Below are positions 1-6,999 of a stretch of 9,592 bases of DNA, in pieces. Every line of letters starts with the position of its first letter. The stretch's first letter is position 1. Made by a program: the position numbers and the translations under genes. The stretch is from assembly GCA_003477405.1 (NCBI GenBank), contig QUDE01000033.1, forward strand, positions 1 through 9,592, given 5' to 3'. A model generated the notes under the pieces. It was not told the DNA's origin. It saw only the letters and a program-made list of their open reading frames with translations, and did no database searches. This DNA is from Ruminococcaceae bacterium AM07-15 (GTDB lineage: Bacteria; Bacillota; Clostridia; Oscillospirales; Butyricicoccaceae).

Positions 1-9
1 CCAGAGACG

Positions 10-26
10 AAAAGTCAAGGACTTTT
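10..26. repeat. 7-bp perfect inverted repeat after tnpW
   Basis: AAAAGTC (10-16) and GACTTTT (20-26) are perfect reverse complements around a 3-base loop. The repeat lies about 20 bases downstream of the tnpW stop. It could be a weak terminator for the minus-strand transcript, because the 3' arm ends in four Ts, or a recombinase-binding site near the element end. The sequence does not decide between these. Confidence 0.5.
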
Positions 27-46
27 TCATCAAATTCAAAAAGAAG

Positions 47-205
47 TCACATTTTGCGGACTTCCTCACGGAGCAGACGCTTGATTTTGTCCTCCATTGT
101 CTCCTTGGCGGTCTCGCTGAAATGCACACGGACGATATAGGTTGTCTTGCCGATCTGCTTTCTCACAGTCGGGCAAGGGGTACTGTTGGTTGCGGTATTG
201 TTCAT
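47..205 (-). CDS. tnpW: Transposon-encoded protein TnpW
   Basis: A 52-aa protein that begins MNNTATNSTPCPTVRKQ and continues with GKTTYIVRVHFS, then ETAKETMEDKIKRLL near the end. The opening Asn/Thr-rich stretch, the short 'IGxTTYxVxVxxS' strand and the 'ETMEDKIxRLI/L' helix match what I recall of the TnpW family found in Tn4451-group elements. The start is supported by an AGGAGG ribosome site (213-218) seven bases upstream. A longer overlapping frame (66-251) lacks this support and would run through the upstream terminator hairpin. It follows repA on the same strand but is separated by two hairpins, so it may have its own control. The biochemical role of TnpW is not established; a small DNA-binding or recombination accessory function is only a guess. 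Confidence 0.85.
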   Translation of the reverse strand: MNNTATNSTPCPTVRKQIGKTTYIVRVHFSETAKETMEDKIKRLLREEVRKM

Positions 206-223
206 TCAAAATCCTCCTGTAAA

Positions 224-256
224 TGAAAAATGCCCGGTGACTGTTCATCATCGGGC
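224..256 (-). terminator. Rho-independent terminator between repA and tnpW
   Basis: Reading leftward, GCCCGATGA pairs with TCACCGGGC (8 of 9 pairs, one A-C mismatch) around a 7-base loop, followed by ATTTTTC. It lies immediately upstream of the tnpW ribosome site, so it could end the mob-repA transcript or attenuate expression of tnpW. Confidence 0.65.
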
Positions 257-270
257 GGTGTCAGTATGAG

Positions 271-342
271 GGAACAAGGCAAGGCGGCAACATTAAGGTA
301 TCTATAAAACCCTTGCCGTCTTTGCCACGCTTGCCGTGTTCC
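271..342. repeat. Imperfect 20-bp inverted repeat downstream of repA
   Basis: The left arm (271-290) and right arm (322-342) share GGAACA, GGCAAG and GGCAA blocks in reverse-complement order, separated by a 31-base loop. The repeat starts six bases past the repA stop on the minus strand. No T-tract follows directly, so it looks more like an mRNA 3'-end stabiliser or a protein-binding palindrome than a simple terminator. With the 224-256 hairpin it accounts for the repA-tnpW gap. Confidence 0.5.
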
Positions 343-347
343 TGTTG

Positions 348-2219
348 TCAGTTTCGGAGATAGCAGACCCATGCGGTGCCGTCTTTCTCGGTCACAAGTC
401 TGTCCCCGATACGGCTCTTTGCCGTTCTCATGGTGCGTGAGGAAATCCCACGCTCATTGACTGCCTTTTCCAGCTCTGCGCTCGGCATACGCTTTCCATC
501 TGCAAGCAGTTCCAGAATGAGCATTTGCGCCTGTGCGGTCTTGCTTTCGGTCTTGGCGGTGTCCGTCCCGGCAAGAAGCTCGTCAGCGGTAATGTCATAA
601 GCTCCTATCCATTCAAAGCCTTTCTCGTCTCCCAGAGAAAAGGCAAGGGACTGTCCGAGCGGCGCAAGGGAGCTTTTCTCATGGATAAGCACCCTTGTTG
701 TGGGGCTGTCCTTCAGCTTACCGATAAAGAGCAGACTGCGGACTGCCGCCGTAATGTCGATAGACCCCAATCCCCGGTAGGTGCTTTGCGTTCCTGCGGC
801 TTTGTTCAGGTGTCCAATCAGCACGATAGCGCACCCGGTAGCCTGTGCAATGTCTCCCAGACTGCGGAATATCGGGCGCACCTCGTTTGCCCGGTTCATG
901 TCCACATCTGCGCCCAGAAACGCCTGCACCGGGTCAATGATAACAAGCCTTGCGTTGTTTTCCCGGATTGCCCTTGCTATGCGCTCATCGGCAAGGGTCA
1001 GCGGTGTGTCCCTATCGTCAATGACAAGCACTCTTTCAAGGTCTGCTTCCGCTTCCATCAGTCGGGGCTTGACGGTATCGCCCAGGCCGTCCTCTGCGGT
1101 CTGGTAGATGATGTTGAAAGGCTCAAGGGTTTCCATACCGGGCAAGGGCTTTCGGTTGGTGCAAGCCGCCGCAAGACGCATGGCAAAGTAGGTCTTGCCC
1201 TCGCCGGGGTTGCCCTGTATGATGGTCAGCTTTCCAAATGGGATATACGGAAACCATAGCCAATCCACGCTCGTCAGCTCCACATCAGCCATACGGAGCA
1301 TTGGGACAGGCTGGGCGGTGGGCAGCTCTCGCATCGTGATTGTCTCGGCTATGAATTTGCGGCTGGGAATGTCCCCTTGCTGACGGAGAACATCGTTCCA
1401 GTCTTTCCTTGCCGGGACAAGGCGAATGACGGCGATCTCGCCGGGAATGTCCTGTGCCAGCCGGGTGCAGGCTTCACTTCCTGCGGTGTCGCTGTCAAGG
1501 CAGAGGAACACTTTTCGGGTGTCCTTGCGTTCAGAAAGGAAACGGTCAAGGGCTTTGCCTGAAACGCCGCCCAGGGCAAGGTAGCTCCTTGTCTGCCAGT
1601 CCTGCGGATAAAGGCAGATAAAGGACAAAAGGTCAATCGGTGCTTCAAAGACAAAGAGCTGGTTGCCGTTTCCCTCATAGTGGAACGGATAGGATTTGTC
1701 AGACCCGGCAATGTCCTGTCTGAATGGGTCTGCCGTTCCTCGCACATGGGCGTATCTCGGCGTACCGCTTCGGTCTCTGCCGACAAACACAGCATTGTGC
1801 CGCTTTGCGTCCTCGTAAATATCCCCGGAAAGAAGAAAAGCCTCAACAAGCGTTTTGTTGAGACCTCGGCTTTCGCAAAGATATTGAATTGCTCTGTCGG
1901 CTGTTCTGTTGTGCAAGGGCAAGTGAAACGCTGTGGGCGGTGCTGTGGCGGCTTCGGTCTGCCCCTCGCCGCTTTCGCCGGTCAGAAGCTGGACGGCTTC
2001 GGGAAAGGACTTGCCGTAAAACTCCATGACAAAATCAATGGGATAGCCGCCCTTGCTCTGGCTGTGTCGAAACCACTTGTTTCCACGGACGGTCAAGCTG
2101 TCATGTTCTTTCCAGCGGTATTCTCGTCCGCTTTTGATTAGCGTCTCTCCCTGTGTGCGGAGAAAATCTTCCAGACTGACGGCGTTTGCCCGGTCAATCT
2201 GCGCTTGGGTATAATTCAT
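348..2219 (-). CDS. TOPRIM primase / RepA-type AAA helicase fusion protein
   Basis: A 623-aa cytoplasmic protein with three parts. Residues about 1-80 resemble the CHC2-like N-terminal domain of DnaG-type primases (KEHDSLTVRGNKWFRH, then GGYPIDFVMEF) but contain no cysteine, so no zinc site. Residues about 185-275 form a TOPRIM domain, with Glu192 in FVFEAPIDLL and the acidic LDSDTAG at 241-247. Residues about 325-530 are a RepA/AAA_25 hexameric helicase ATPase: Walker A GNPGEGKT (336-343), Walker B LVIIDP (425-430) and LIGH (467-470). The C-terminus (about 565-620) looks like a winged helix. ATG overlaps the relaxase stop as ATGA, with AGGAGG at 2230-2235, so translation is coupled to mob. 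A plausible role is priming and unwinding during replication of the circular or transferred form; family resemblance supports the domains, the role is inferred. Confidence 0.85.
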   Translation of the reverse strand: MNYTQAQIDRANAVSLEDFLRTQGETLIKSGREYRWKEHDSLTVRGNKWFRHSQSKGGYPIDFVMEFYGKSFPEAVQLLTGESGEGQTEAATAPPTAFHLPLHNRTADRAIQYLCESRGLNKTLVEAFLLSGDIYEDAKRHNAVFVGRDRSGTPRYAHVRGTADPFRQDIAGSDKSYPFHYEGNGNQLFVFEAPIDLLSFICLYPQDWQTRSYLALGGVSGKALDRFLSERKDTRKVFLCLDSDTAGSEACTRLAQDIPGEIAVIRLVPARKDWNDVLRQQGDIPSRKFIAETITMRELPTAQPVPMLRMADVELTSVDWLWFPYIPFGKLTIIQGNPGEGKTYFAMRLAAACTNRKPLPGMETLEPFNIIYQTAEDGLGDTVKPRLMEAEADLERVLVIDDRDTPLTLADERIARAIRENNARLVIIDPVQAFLGADVDMNRANEVRPIFRSLGDIAQATGCAIVLIGHLNKAAGTQSTYRGLGSIDITAAVRSLLFIGKLKDSPTTRVLIHEKSSLAPLGQSLAFSLGDEKGFEWIGAYDITADELLAGTDTAKTESKTAQAQMLILELLADGKRMPSAELEKAVNERGISSRTMRTAKSRIGDRLVTEKDGTAWVCYLRN

Positions 2220-3712
2220 CGGGATAGTTCCTCCTTTTTGTGTCGTGTTTGGGGTCGATTTTGGTGCATTTGTTCCTCTGTACGCTCGTTAAATCGGGCG
2301 GCAGTATCTACACATGACTTGACCTTCCAAAGACGGTGTAAATCGTCTCTGACAGTCTTAAACTCGCCATAGGTGGTGTTGTGCGCCTGTTCCAGCTCGT
2401 CATACTCTTCGGTCAGCTTTTTCATATCCACCTTGCCGTCCGGGAACTCTCCGGTCAGCTTGCGTCTGGCGGCGTAGAACTGTTTCAGTTCCGCTTCATG
2501 CTCTGCCTTGTACTTGGCTCTGGGCTTCTCAAACTTGATTTTCTGCAAGCCGTCATAGACAGGCTTCAAGCTCTGGAAAGCAGCGGAGCTGTCATAGAGC
2601 TGCTTAATTGCTTTCATTCGGGCGGTCTGTTCGTCCAGCGTTTTCTTCAAACTCTCTGTGGCAGCACTGTGTTCGCTGACACGGCGTTCCAAATCCTCAA
2701 GGGAGTAAATGCCGTTTGCCCGGAGATAATTGAAAGTATCGTTCATCTCCTTTAGGTTGCTGATTTTGCCTTTCTGGGAATACGCCCCGGCTTTGCGCTG
2801 GGTGTAATAGGCGTTCAGCAGAGAAACAAGGTCGGGTGCCTGTGGCTTGGCAAGCTCGGCTTTCATATCCGCTATCCAGCCCATAAGCGAAGTGATTTTC
2901 TTCTTGATGTCCCGGATCACGGCGTTGGTGGCTTTGATCCAGCGGTTGAACTCGCCTTTCTCGGTGCGGATACCTTTCTTCTCCATTGCCCGGACGGTTG
3001 CGCCTTCATGGATAGTGGGAAGTAAATCCACGCCTTGCCGTTCATAGCTGCGGTGGTCGATACGAACATCAAGCCCTTTTTCCGCAAACTTGGCATTGCA
3101 TAGCTCCGCCCATGTCTGCCGCCAATGTTCCAGCGTTTCGGGACTGCCCCAGTCGGTAGTGGGAACGGCATTGAAAACATACTCGCCGTTCTGGTCTCTG
3201 ATACGATTTCCGTCCTCGTCCAGCTCGTACACTCGTCGTTGCTTTAGCCCCCATTTACCGTCCTGCTCGATGGGGCGGATGGGACAAAGCACATGGAAGT
3301 GTGGGTTTGGTATGCCGCCGTCCTCCCGGTCTGGCTGGTGTACGGCGAAGTCAACCACCATGCCACGGCTCACAAAGTTCTCCAATAAAAATCGCCTTGC
3401 AAGAGCGATGTTTTCCTCAAGGGAAAATTCATTCTGCAAGGCAATGTCAAAGCTGTATGCAAGCTGGGCGTTCTTTCCACGCTCGGCTTTTTCCACGGCG
3501 TTCCATAGGGTCTGGCGGTCTGCGTATTCTGGCGGTGCATGGGACGGCAAGAGAATGTCAGAGCAGATCACGCCGCCCTTGCGGGTGTAGTCGCTGTATT
3601 CGCCGTAATACTCGCTATACAATCGCTCCCCGGCACGGTAGGCGGCAGAAGCAATAGCGGACTGTCCTGCGCTTCGCTTAGTCTGCGTGACGCTCAGATG
3701 AAATAGTGCCAT
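2216..3712 (-). CDS. mobA: MobA/MobL-family (MobQ) relaxase
   Basis: A 498-aa conjugative relaxase expected to nick one strand at oriT and carry it covalently into the recipient. Motif I is at the N-terminus (FHLSVTQTKRSAGQS then SAAYRAGE); Tyr25 sits where the catalytic Tyr25 of R1162 MobA lies. The metal-binding histidine motif is at H125 and HFH 138-140 (NPHFHVLCPIRP). A conserved IDHRSYERQGVDLLPTIHEG block spans 218-237. The remainder (about 260-480) is helical and charged, with coiled-coil character, and carries no recognisable helicase or primase domain. AAGGAG lies 10 bases before the ATG. It overlaps the DUF3847 gene by 35 bases and repA by ATGA, forming one operon. The oriT upstream carries the nick sequence expected for this relaxase class. 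Confidence 0.93.
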   Translation of the reverse strand: MALFHLSVTQTKRSAGQSAIASAAYRAGERLYSEYYGEYSDYTRKGGVICSDILLPSHAPPEYADRQTLWNAVEKAERGKNAQLAYSFDIALQNEFSLEENIALARRFLLENFVSRGMVVDFAVHQPDREDGGIPNPHFHVLCPIRPIEQDGKWGLKQRRVYELDEDGNRIRDQNGEYVFNAVPTTDWGSPETLEHWRQTWAELCNAKFAEKGLDVRIDHRSYERQGVDLLPTIHEGATVRAMEKKGIRTEKGEFNRWIKATNAVIRDIKKKITSLMGWIADMKAELAKPQAPDLVSLLNAYYTQRKAGAYSQKGKISNLKEMNDTFNYLRANGIYSLEDLERRVSEHSAATESLKKTLDEQTARMKAIKQLYDSSAAFQSLKPVYDGLQKIKFEKPRAKYKAEHEAELKQFYAARRKLTGEFPDGKVDMKKLTEEYDELEQAHNTTYGEFKTVRDDLHRLWKVKSCVDTAARFNERTEEQMHQNRPQTRHKKEELSR

Positions 3713-4037
3713 CGGCTTTCAACTCCTTTTCTCTGTTCGCTTGGTTGGTGTGAGTAATCGCCATGTGACGGACGGCTCGCTGGACTTCGGACAGAGAAAA
3801 GATGTACTCCATCAGCTCTGTCATTTCGGTGCGTGTGAGATCTTTGACCTCCGGGGCAAGGCTCTCAATCGTGCCGCCCAGATTGCAAAGACGATGGGTG
3901 CGTTTCTGCCTTTCGCCTTTCTCCAGATATTTCTTTCTGTTCTCAAGACGGTTGAGCTTGTGCTTCTCCTGTGCAAGCTGCGTCTCGGCTCGTTCCTTTT
4001 CGGCTCGGAGCTGTTCAAGGGTTTTCGGTTTTGTCAT
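3678..4037 (-). CDS. DUF3847 family protein, putative mobilization accessory
   Basis: A 119-aa protein starting MTKPKTLEQLRAEKERAE. Residues about 5-50 are heptad-like and rich in Lys, Glu and Arg (likely coiled coil), and the second half has LTRTEMTELMEYIFSLSEV. From memory this matches DUF3847, a family commonly encoded directly ahead of MobA/MobL relaxases in Firmicute mobile elements. The start at 4037 has a strong AAGGAGG (4047-4053) nine bases upstream; an upstream in-frame ATG at 4085 would lie inside the terminator-like hairpin and is disfavoured. It overlaps mob by 35 bases. A relaxosome accessory that helps the relaxase bind oriT is plausible from position and coiled-coil nature but not shown. 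Confidence 0.8.
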   Translation of the reverse strand: MTKPKTLEQLRAEKERAETQLAQEKHKLNRLENRKKYLEKGERQKRTHRLCNLGGTIESLAPEVKDLTRTEMTELMEYIFSLSEVQRAVRHMAITHTNQANREKELKADGTISSERHAD

Positions 4038-4069
4038 TGTGATTGACCTCCTTTTTTGATTTTTGGGAT

Positions 4070-4115
4070 AAAAAAAGACCGTCAACTTTTCGCATAGTGC
4101 GACCAGTCAACGGTC
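4070..4115 (-). terminator. Hairpin with U7 tract ahead of the mob operon (terminator or attenuator)
   Basis: Read on the minus strand, an 18-base arm (4098-4115) pairs with 4077-4094 across a 3-base loop. Fourteen pairs are Watson-Crick, two are G-U, and a tandem G-A mismatch sits inside. Seven uninterrupted Ts follow. The pairing is better on the minus strand than on the plus strand, where the wobbles become A-C mismatches. It lies 33 bases before the DUF3847 start, so it either stops cargo transcription or acts as an attenuator in the mob leader. Confidence 0.75.
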
Positions 4116-4151
4116 AGTTTTTCGGTATTCAGTTTTTCAAACTTGCTGGCG

Positions 4152-4294
4152 GCGAACAGCATTTTATGCTGTTTGCGGACGGCAAGTCCACAAGGGATAG
4201 CCGCTTTAGCGGCGCAAGGGGGTGTAGCCACCTTGACGGAACGAAGTGACGCAACATTCTCGGTCAAGCAGTTTTCTTCTGCTGACGGAGAATG
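4152..4294. other. Stem-loop array beside oriT
   Basis: Four inverted repeats lie close together: 4152-4176 (11-bp stem including one G-T, 3-base loop, core AACAGCAT/ATGCTGTT), 4200-4213 (GCCGCT/AGCGGC), 4215-4235 (CAAGG..TG/CACCTTG with a 3-G bulge) and 4255-4294 (CATTCTC, GTCA and GCAG blocks, long stem with one mismatch and one bulge). I find no supported gene here; the open frames are short and lack ribosome sites. Such arrays suit relaxosome protein binding or a single-strand initiation site, but neither is shown. Confidence 0.6.
4161..4190 (-). promoter_or_regulatory. Candidate promoter for the DUF3847-mob-repA operon
   Basis: On the minus strand, TGGACT (4185-4190, 4 of 6 to the -35 consensus) and TAAAAT (4161-4166, 5 of 6 to the -10) are 18 bases apart. 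Transcription would begin near 4154 and pass through the 4070-4115 hairpin before reaching DUF3847. The -10 lies inside a palindrome (4152-4176), which could let a bound protein repress it. This is motif inspection only. Confidence 0.35.
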
Positions 4295-4313
4295 AAGCTC
4301 CGCAGGACGCACG

Positions 4314-4362
4314 ATACTCCCGATAGGAGAGTATAGAAGTGCGCCCTTTAGTTCCTAAAGGG
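4314..4362 (+). other. oriT: oriT with R1162/MobQ-type nick site
   Basis: The plus strand reads TAGAAGTGCGCCCTTT at 4334-4349, which matches the R1162-class nick core (TAAGTGCG|CCCT); the nick is expected between G4343 and C4344. As in that family, an inverted repeat lies directly 5' of the nick: ATACTCCC (4314-4321) and GG-A-GAGTAT (4326-4334) with a GATA loop. A second perfect repeat, CCCTTTAG/CTAAAGGG (4344-4351 and 4355-4362), begins at the predicted 5' end and is followed by ATTTTCTT. The position upstream of the relaxase operon and the relaxase class agree. With this polarity the cargo and recombinase would enter first and the mob genes last. Confidence 0.85.
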
Positions 4363-4420
4363 ATTTTCTTCTGACCCAAATTACATAAAATGTAGATCAA
4401 GACATTTCTAAGAGGTACTC

Positions 4421-5029
4421 TCAGATTTTCACAACATAAGGTTCATCTTCAATAATACCCTGATCGTGGGTAACAATGATAACCGTTTTACCTTCTTCAT
4501 TGAGTTCGTGCAATAACCTCATAACAATATCTCTATTTTTCTTGTCAAGTGAGCCAGTAGGTTCATCTGCCAAAACAACAGAACATTTTTTCATCATAAG
4601 ACGAGCTAAAGCAACTCTCTGTTGTTCACCACCGGAAAGCTGATAAACTTTTTTGTTAACTTCCTTTGATAACCCCACACGATTAAGAGCTTCTTTAAGT
4701 GATACTTTAGTTCGGCTTGATTTTTTAATCAAACTTAAATTTTCTTTAACTGTCTTATTTTCAAGCAGTGCAAAATTCTGAAAAAGAAACCCCACTGTAT
4801 CCGCAAAAAAACTGTTTTTATTTTTAAGCCGGGTAATATTCAGCCCTTCGATTATGATACTGCCGCTATCCGGCTTTTCGATACCACCAATCATATTGAG
4901 CAAAGTGCTTTTTCCACTGCCGCTATCCCCGCTGATTACTACAAAACTTCCATCCGGAATTTCCAAATTAAAGTTGGAGAAAATTATTTTCTCTCCAAAT
5001 GCTTTATTTAAGCCACGAATTATAATCAT
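4421..5029 (-). CDS. ABC transporter ATPase, bacteriocin (lactococcin 972-type) export/immunity family
   Basis: A 202-aa nucleotide-binding subunit. Motifs, counting from a possible upstream Met at 5035: Walker A GDSGSGKST (36-44), Q-loop VGFLFQNFALL (Gln86), signature LSGGEQQR (133-140), Walker B VVLADEP (153-159), then GSLD and the H-loop His190 in VIIVTHD. The length and LolD/MacB-like pattern fit ATPases paired with DUF1430 membrane proteins. I choose the start at 5029: it overlaps the upstream stop as ATGA and has AAAGGTGG six bases ahead, while the ATG at 5035 directly abuts that site. Coupled translation implies a complex with the upstream permease. No obvious terminator follows at once; the nearest good one on this strand is at 4070-4115. 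Substrate unknown. Confidence 0.88.
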   Translation of the reverse strand: MIIIRGLNKAFGEKIIFSNFNLEIPDGSFVVISGDSGSGKSTLLNMIGGIEKPDSGSIIIEGLNITRLKNKNSFFADTVGFLFQNFALLENKTVKENLSLIKKSSRTKVSLKEALNRVGLSKEVNKKVYQLSGGEQQRVALARLMMKKCSVVLADEPTGSLDKKNRDIVMRLLHELNEEGKTVIIVTHDQGIIEDEPYVVKI

Positions 5030-6990
5030 AAACATCCACCTTTCAAGGACTTTGAGATATTTGTTTTTTCAACCCACATAACATTTGTGAAAATGATTGC
5101 CATTTCAATAATGGTGAGCAATGCTCCAACCAGTAAAGCAATCCCGACACTTGCGTTAGATATAAAAAGCGAAACAATGCAAATCAATATCACAACGGCT
5201 ATATTTTCTAAGAGATTAACGGAAATAAATCTTTTGTGCCTTTCATAAAAGCGATAGCCCAAAACCTTTTTGAGGGAGATTTCCATCGCATTAAGTCTAA
5301 ATTCCATTTTCACTTCAGATATGATGATAGCGATATCTAACAGCAATACTAATACGCAAAGAGAGCTTATAAAGCCAATCAGTTTCACGAGGAAACTATG
5401 ACTATAAGTATAATCCTCCCCGACATTCGTCAGCATAAAATAGTGTGGACCAAGCTGTTCTGCATATTTTTTCGCAGCATTACGAATTGTGCTTTCATCG
5501 CATCCGTAGATCACCTCACCATTATATGTTCCTGTTTCGATATAACTTCCATTCAAAGCAACAGCCTCATTTGCCTGATAAATAACAATCGGATTTGTTG
5601 CTCTTGACAATCCGTCAATAGCCTCTTCTCTGTTCGAATTGAGATAATAAAATTGCTCTCTGCCAGAATATTCTTTATAAACAACACGCAGTTCTTCTGC
5701 ATTTTGGGTAAGAGAGTCAATTTCCTCTTTTGCGATATCTTTGTATGATTCCGCATTTTTTCCCTTTGGCACGAAGACCACGATATCCTCTTTTTCATCA
5801 TCTTCAGTAAGCATATCAGAAAACCCTTGCAGCATATCTCTGGCATTATGATTTACAAAAATATAATTATCCGTATCGCTTATCCGGCTGCCTATGCAGA
5901 CCACCGGATTTATAGTGTTGTATTCATTTTCGTAAAGGTCATTCCAAAATTCGCTCTCTTTGGATTCCTCCTCATTTTCTTCAAAAGGAGGTTCAATCTG
6001 CATAACTCCAAAATAGTAATCATTATAATGATTTTCTAAAAGAGTAGTGTTTGTAAGTAAATTACCTTGAATGCTACTGAGATTTGTAGTTATTGTAAAA
6101 ATCGTCATAGCAGTAGCAAATACTTTAAGACCGTTCAGAAGATAAAACATACCTTTTTTATCTGAAGCATTGGCAAAGGCTTTTTTTACATCAAAGCGGA
6201 CAAAAGCAGCATAAGGAATTACGGAAAGAACTGCTCCGGCACAATACACTGCCAAAATGAGATGATCTTCATACGCTCCCGATATAAATTGAGAAACAAG
6301 CAACTTTGCTAAGACGAATAATGCAGCATATGAAATCATATCAGCCACTACAGCTTTTAGAGCAATCACAGCAGCATTTTCGCCCAGAGAAGCTCGTACA
6401 ACTACTTCCTTTTGTCTGCGTATCACCTCAATCATATTAAGTACAATCATCAATATGGCAACCAGGCCCCAAACAATGAACATCATATCAGTTTCGGTTG
6501 ATTGCCAAAACTCTGGCTGCGATATAGAATATTCTTTTGCCAAATCTTGATATGTGGCAATAATGTCATCATCGTCACCGATATAGCTGACCATTATTTC
6601 CTGTCCATTGCCTGTGTTTTTTGCTTCTCTAAAATCTTCAAATTCTATTACGGTGATTCCGCCTATCAAAGCCGTATATGTTTTTTCCTCAATATCCATT
6701 GTGCTTTTAAGACTATCCCGAACAACGGTATCATCACCATAAATATAAAGTCTTGTCTGATAATTAGAAACTCTCTGATTAAAAGTCGAAAAAATATGAA
6801 CACCATGCTTCTCAGCTGTATCTTCTGCATTGGCTAAAAATGAATCCATATCGTCATTAGTAGTTGTGTATCTGGACGATAAATAATAAGCACCATTAAA
6901 GTTCCAGAGCATATTTTGATATACTTCAGCTTGCATAACAAAAGCAAAAATAATCGTAATCAACAGCAATATATTTCTTATATGTTTCAT
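5026..6990 (-). CDS. DUF1430 bacteriocin-associated integral membrane protein (ABC permease)
   Basis: A 654-aa membrane protein. Hydrophobic segments lie at about 5-24, 168-190, 209-236, 243-264, 286-305, 533-559 and 594-638 (the last long enough for two). Two large soluble regions, about 25-165 and 306-530, are probably extracytoplasmic, an FtsX/MacB-like layout. Length and layout match the DUF1430/TIGR01654 'bacteriocin-associated, putative immunity' family found next to lactococcin-972-like genes. SLGE (201-204) and SLKKVLGYR (572-580) after membrane segments are likely contacts with the ATPase. AAAGGAGG lies 14 bases before the ATG, a little far, within the end of the preceding short frame. 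The gene is AT-rich compared with the backbone, suggesting separate acquisition. Peptide export, immunity or envelope-stress resistance are all possible. Confidence 0.85.
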   Translation of the reverse strand: MKHIRNILLLITIIFAFVMQAEVYQNMLWNFNGAYYLSSRYTTTNDDMDSFLANAEDTAEKHGVHIFSTFNQRVSNYQTRLYIYGDDTVVRDSLKSTMDIEEKTYTALIGGITVIEFEDFREAKNTGNGQEIMVSYIGDDDDIIATYQDLAKEYSISQPEFWQSTETDMMFIVWGLVAILMIVLNMIEVIRRQKEVVVRASLGENAAVIALKAVVADMISYAALFVLAKLLVSQFISGAYEDHLILAVYCAGAVLSVIPYAAFVRFDVKKAFANASDKKGMFYLLNGLKVFATAMTIFTITTNLSSIQGNLLTNTTLLENHYNDYYFGVMQIEPPFEENEEESKESEFWNDLYENEYNTINPVVCIGSRISDTDNYIFVNHNARDMLQGFSDMLTEDDEKEDIVVFVPKGKNAESYKDIAKEEIDSLTQNAEELRVVYKEYSGREQFYYLNSNREEAIDGLSRATNPIVIYQANEAVALNGSYIETGTYNGEVIYGCDESTIRNAAKKYAEQLGPHYFMLTNVGEDYTYSHSFLVKLIGFISSLCVLVLLLDIAIIISEVKMEFRLNAMEISLKKVLGYRFYERHKRFISVNLLENIAVVILICIVSLFISNASVGIALLVGALLTIIEMAIIFTNVMWVEKTNISKSLKGGCL

Positions 6991-6999
6991 TTAAAATTC

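Noticed and set aside
66..251. 61-residue minus-strand frame at the left end
   Set aside because: It overlaps tnpW in another phase, starts upstream of the terminator hairpin and has no ribosome site; tnpW explains the segment.
525..1259. Long plus-strand frame (244 residues) opposite the primase-helicase
   Set aside because: The minus-strand protein has clear TOPRIM and Walker motifs here; the plus-strand product shows no domain pattern.
4082..4312. 76-residue minus-strand frame in the oriT region
   Set aside because: It covers the stem-loop array and terminator, lacks a ribosome site and shows no family pattern, so it is likely non-coding.
4380..4395. Small palindrome TACAT-AAA-ATGTA as a possible terminator of the ABC operon
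   Set aside because: The stem is short and AT-only with no T-tract on the minus strand.
4206..4400. 64-residue minus-strand frame across oriT
   Set aside because: It runs through the nick site and both oriT palindromes and has no supporting start signal.
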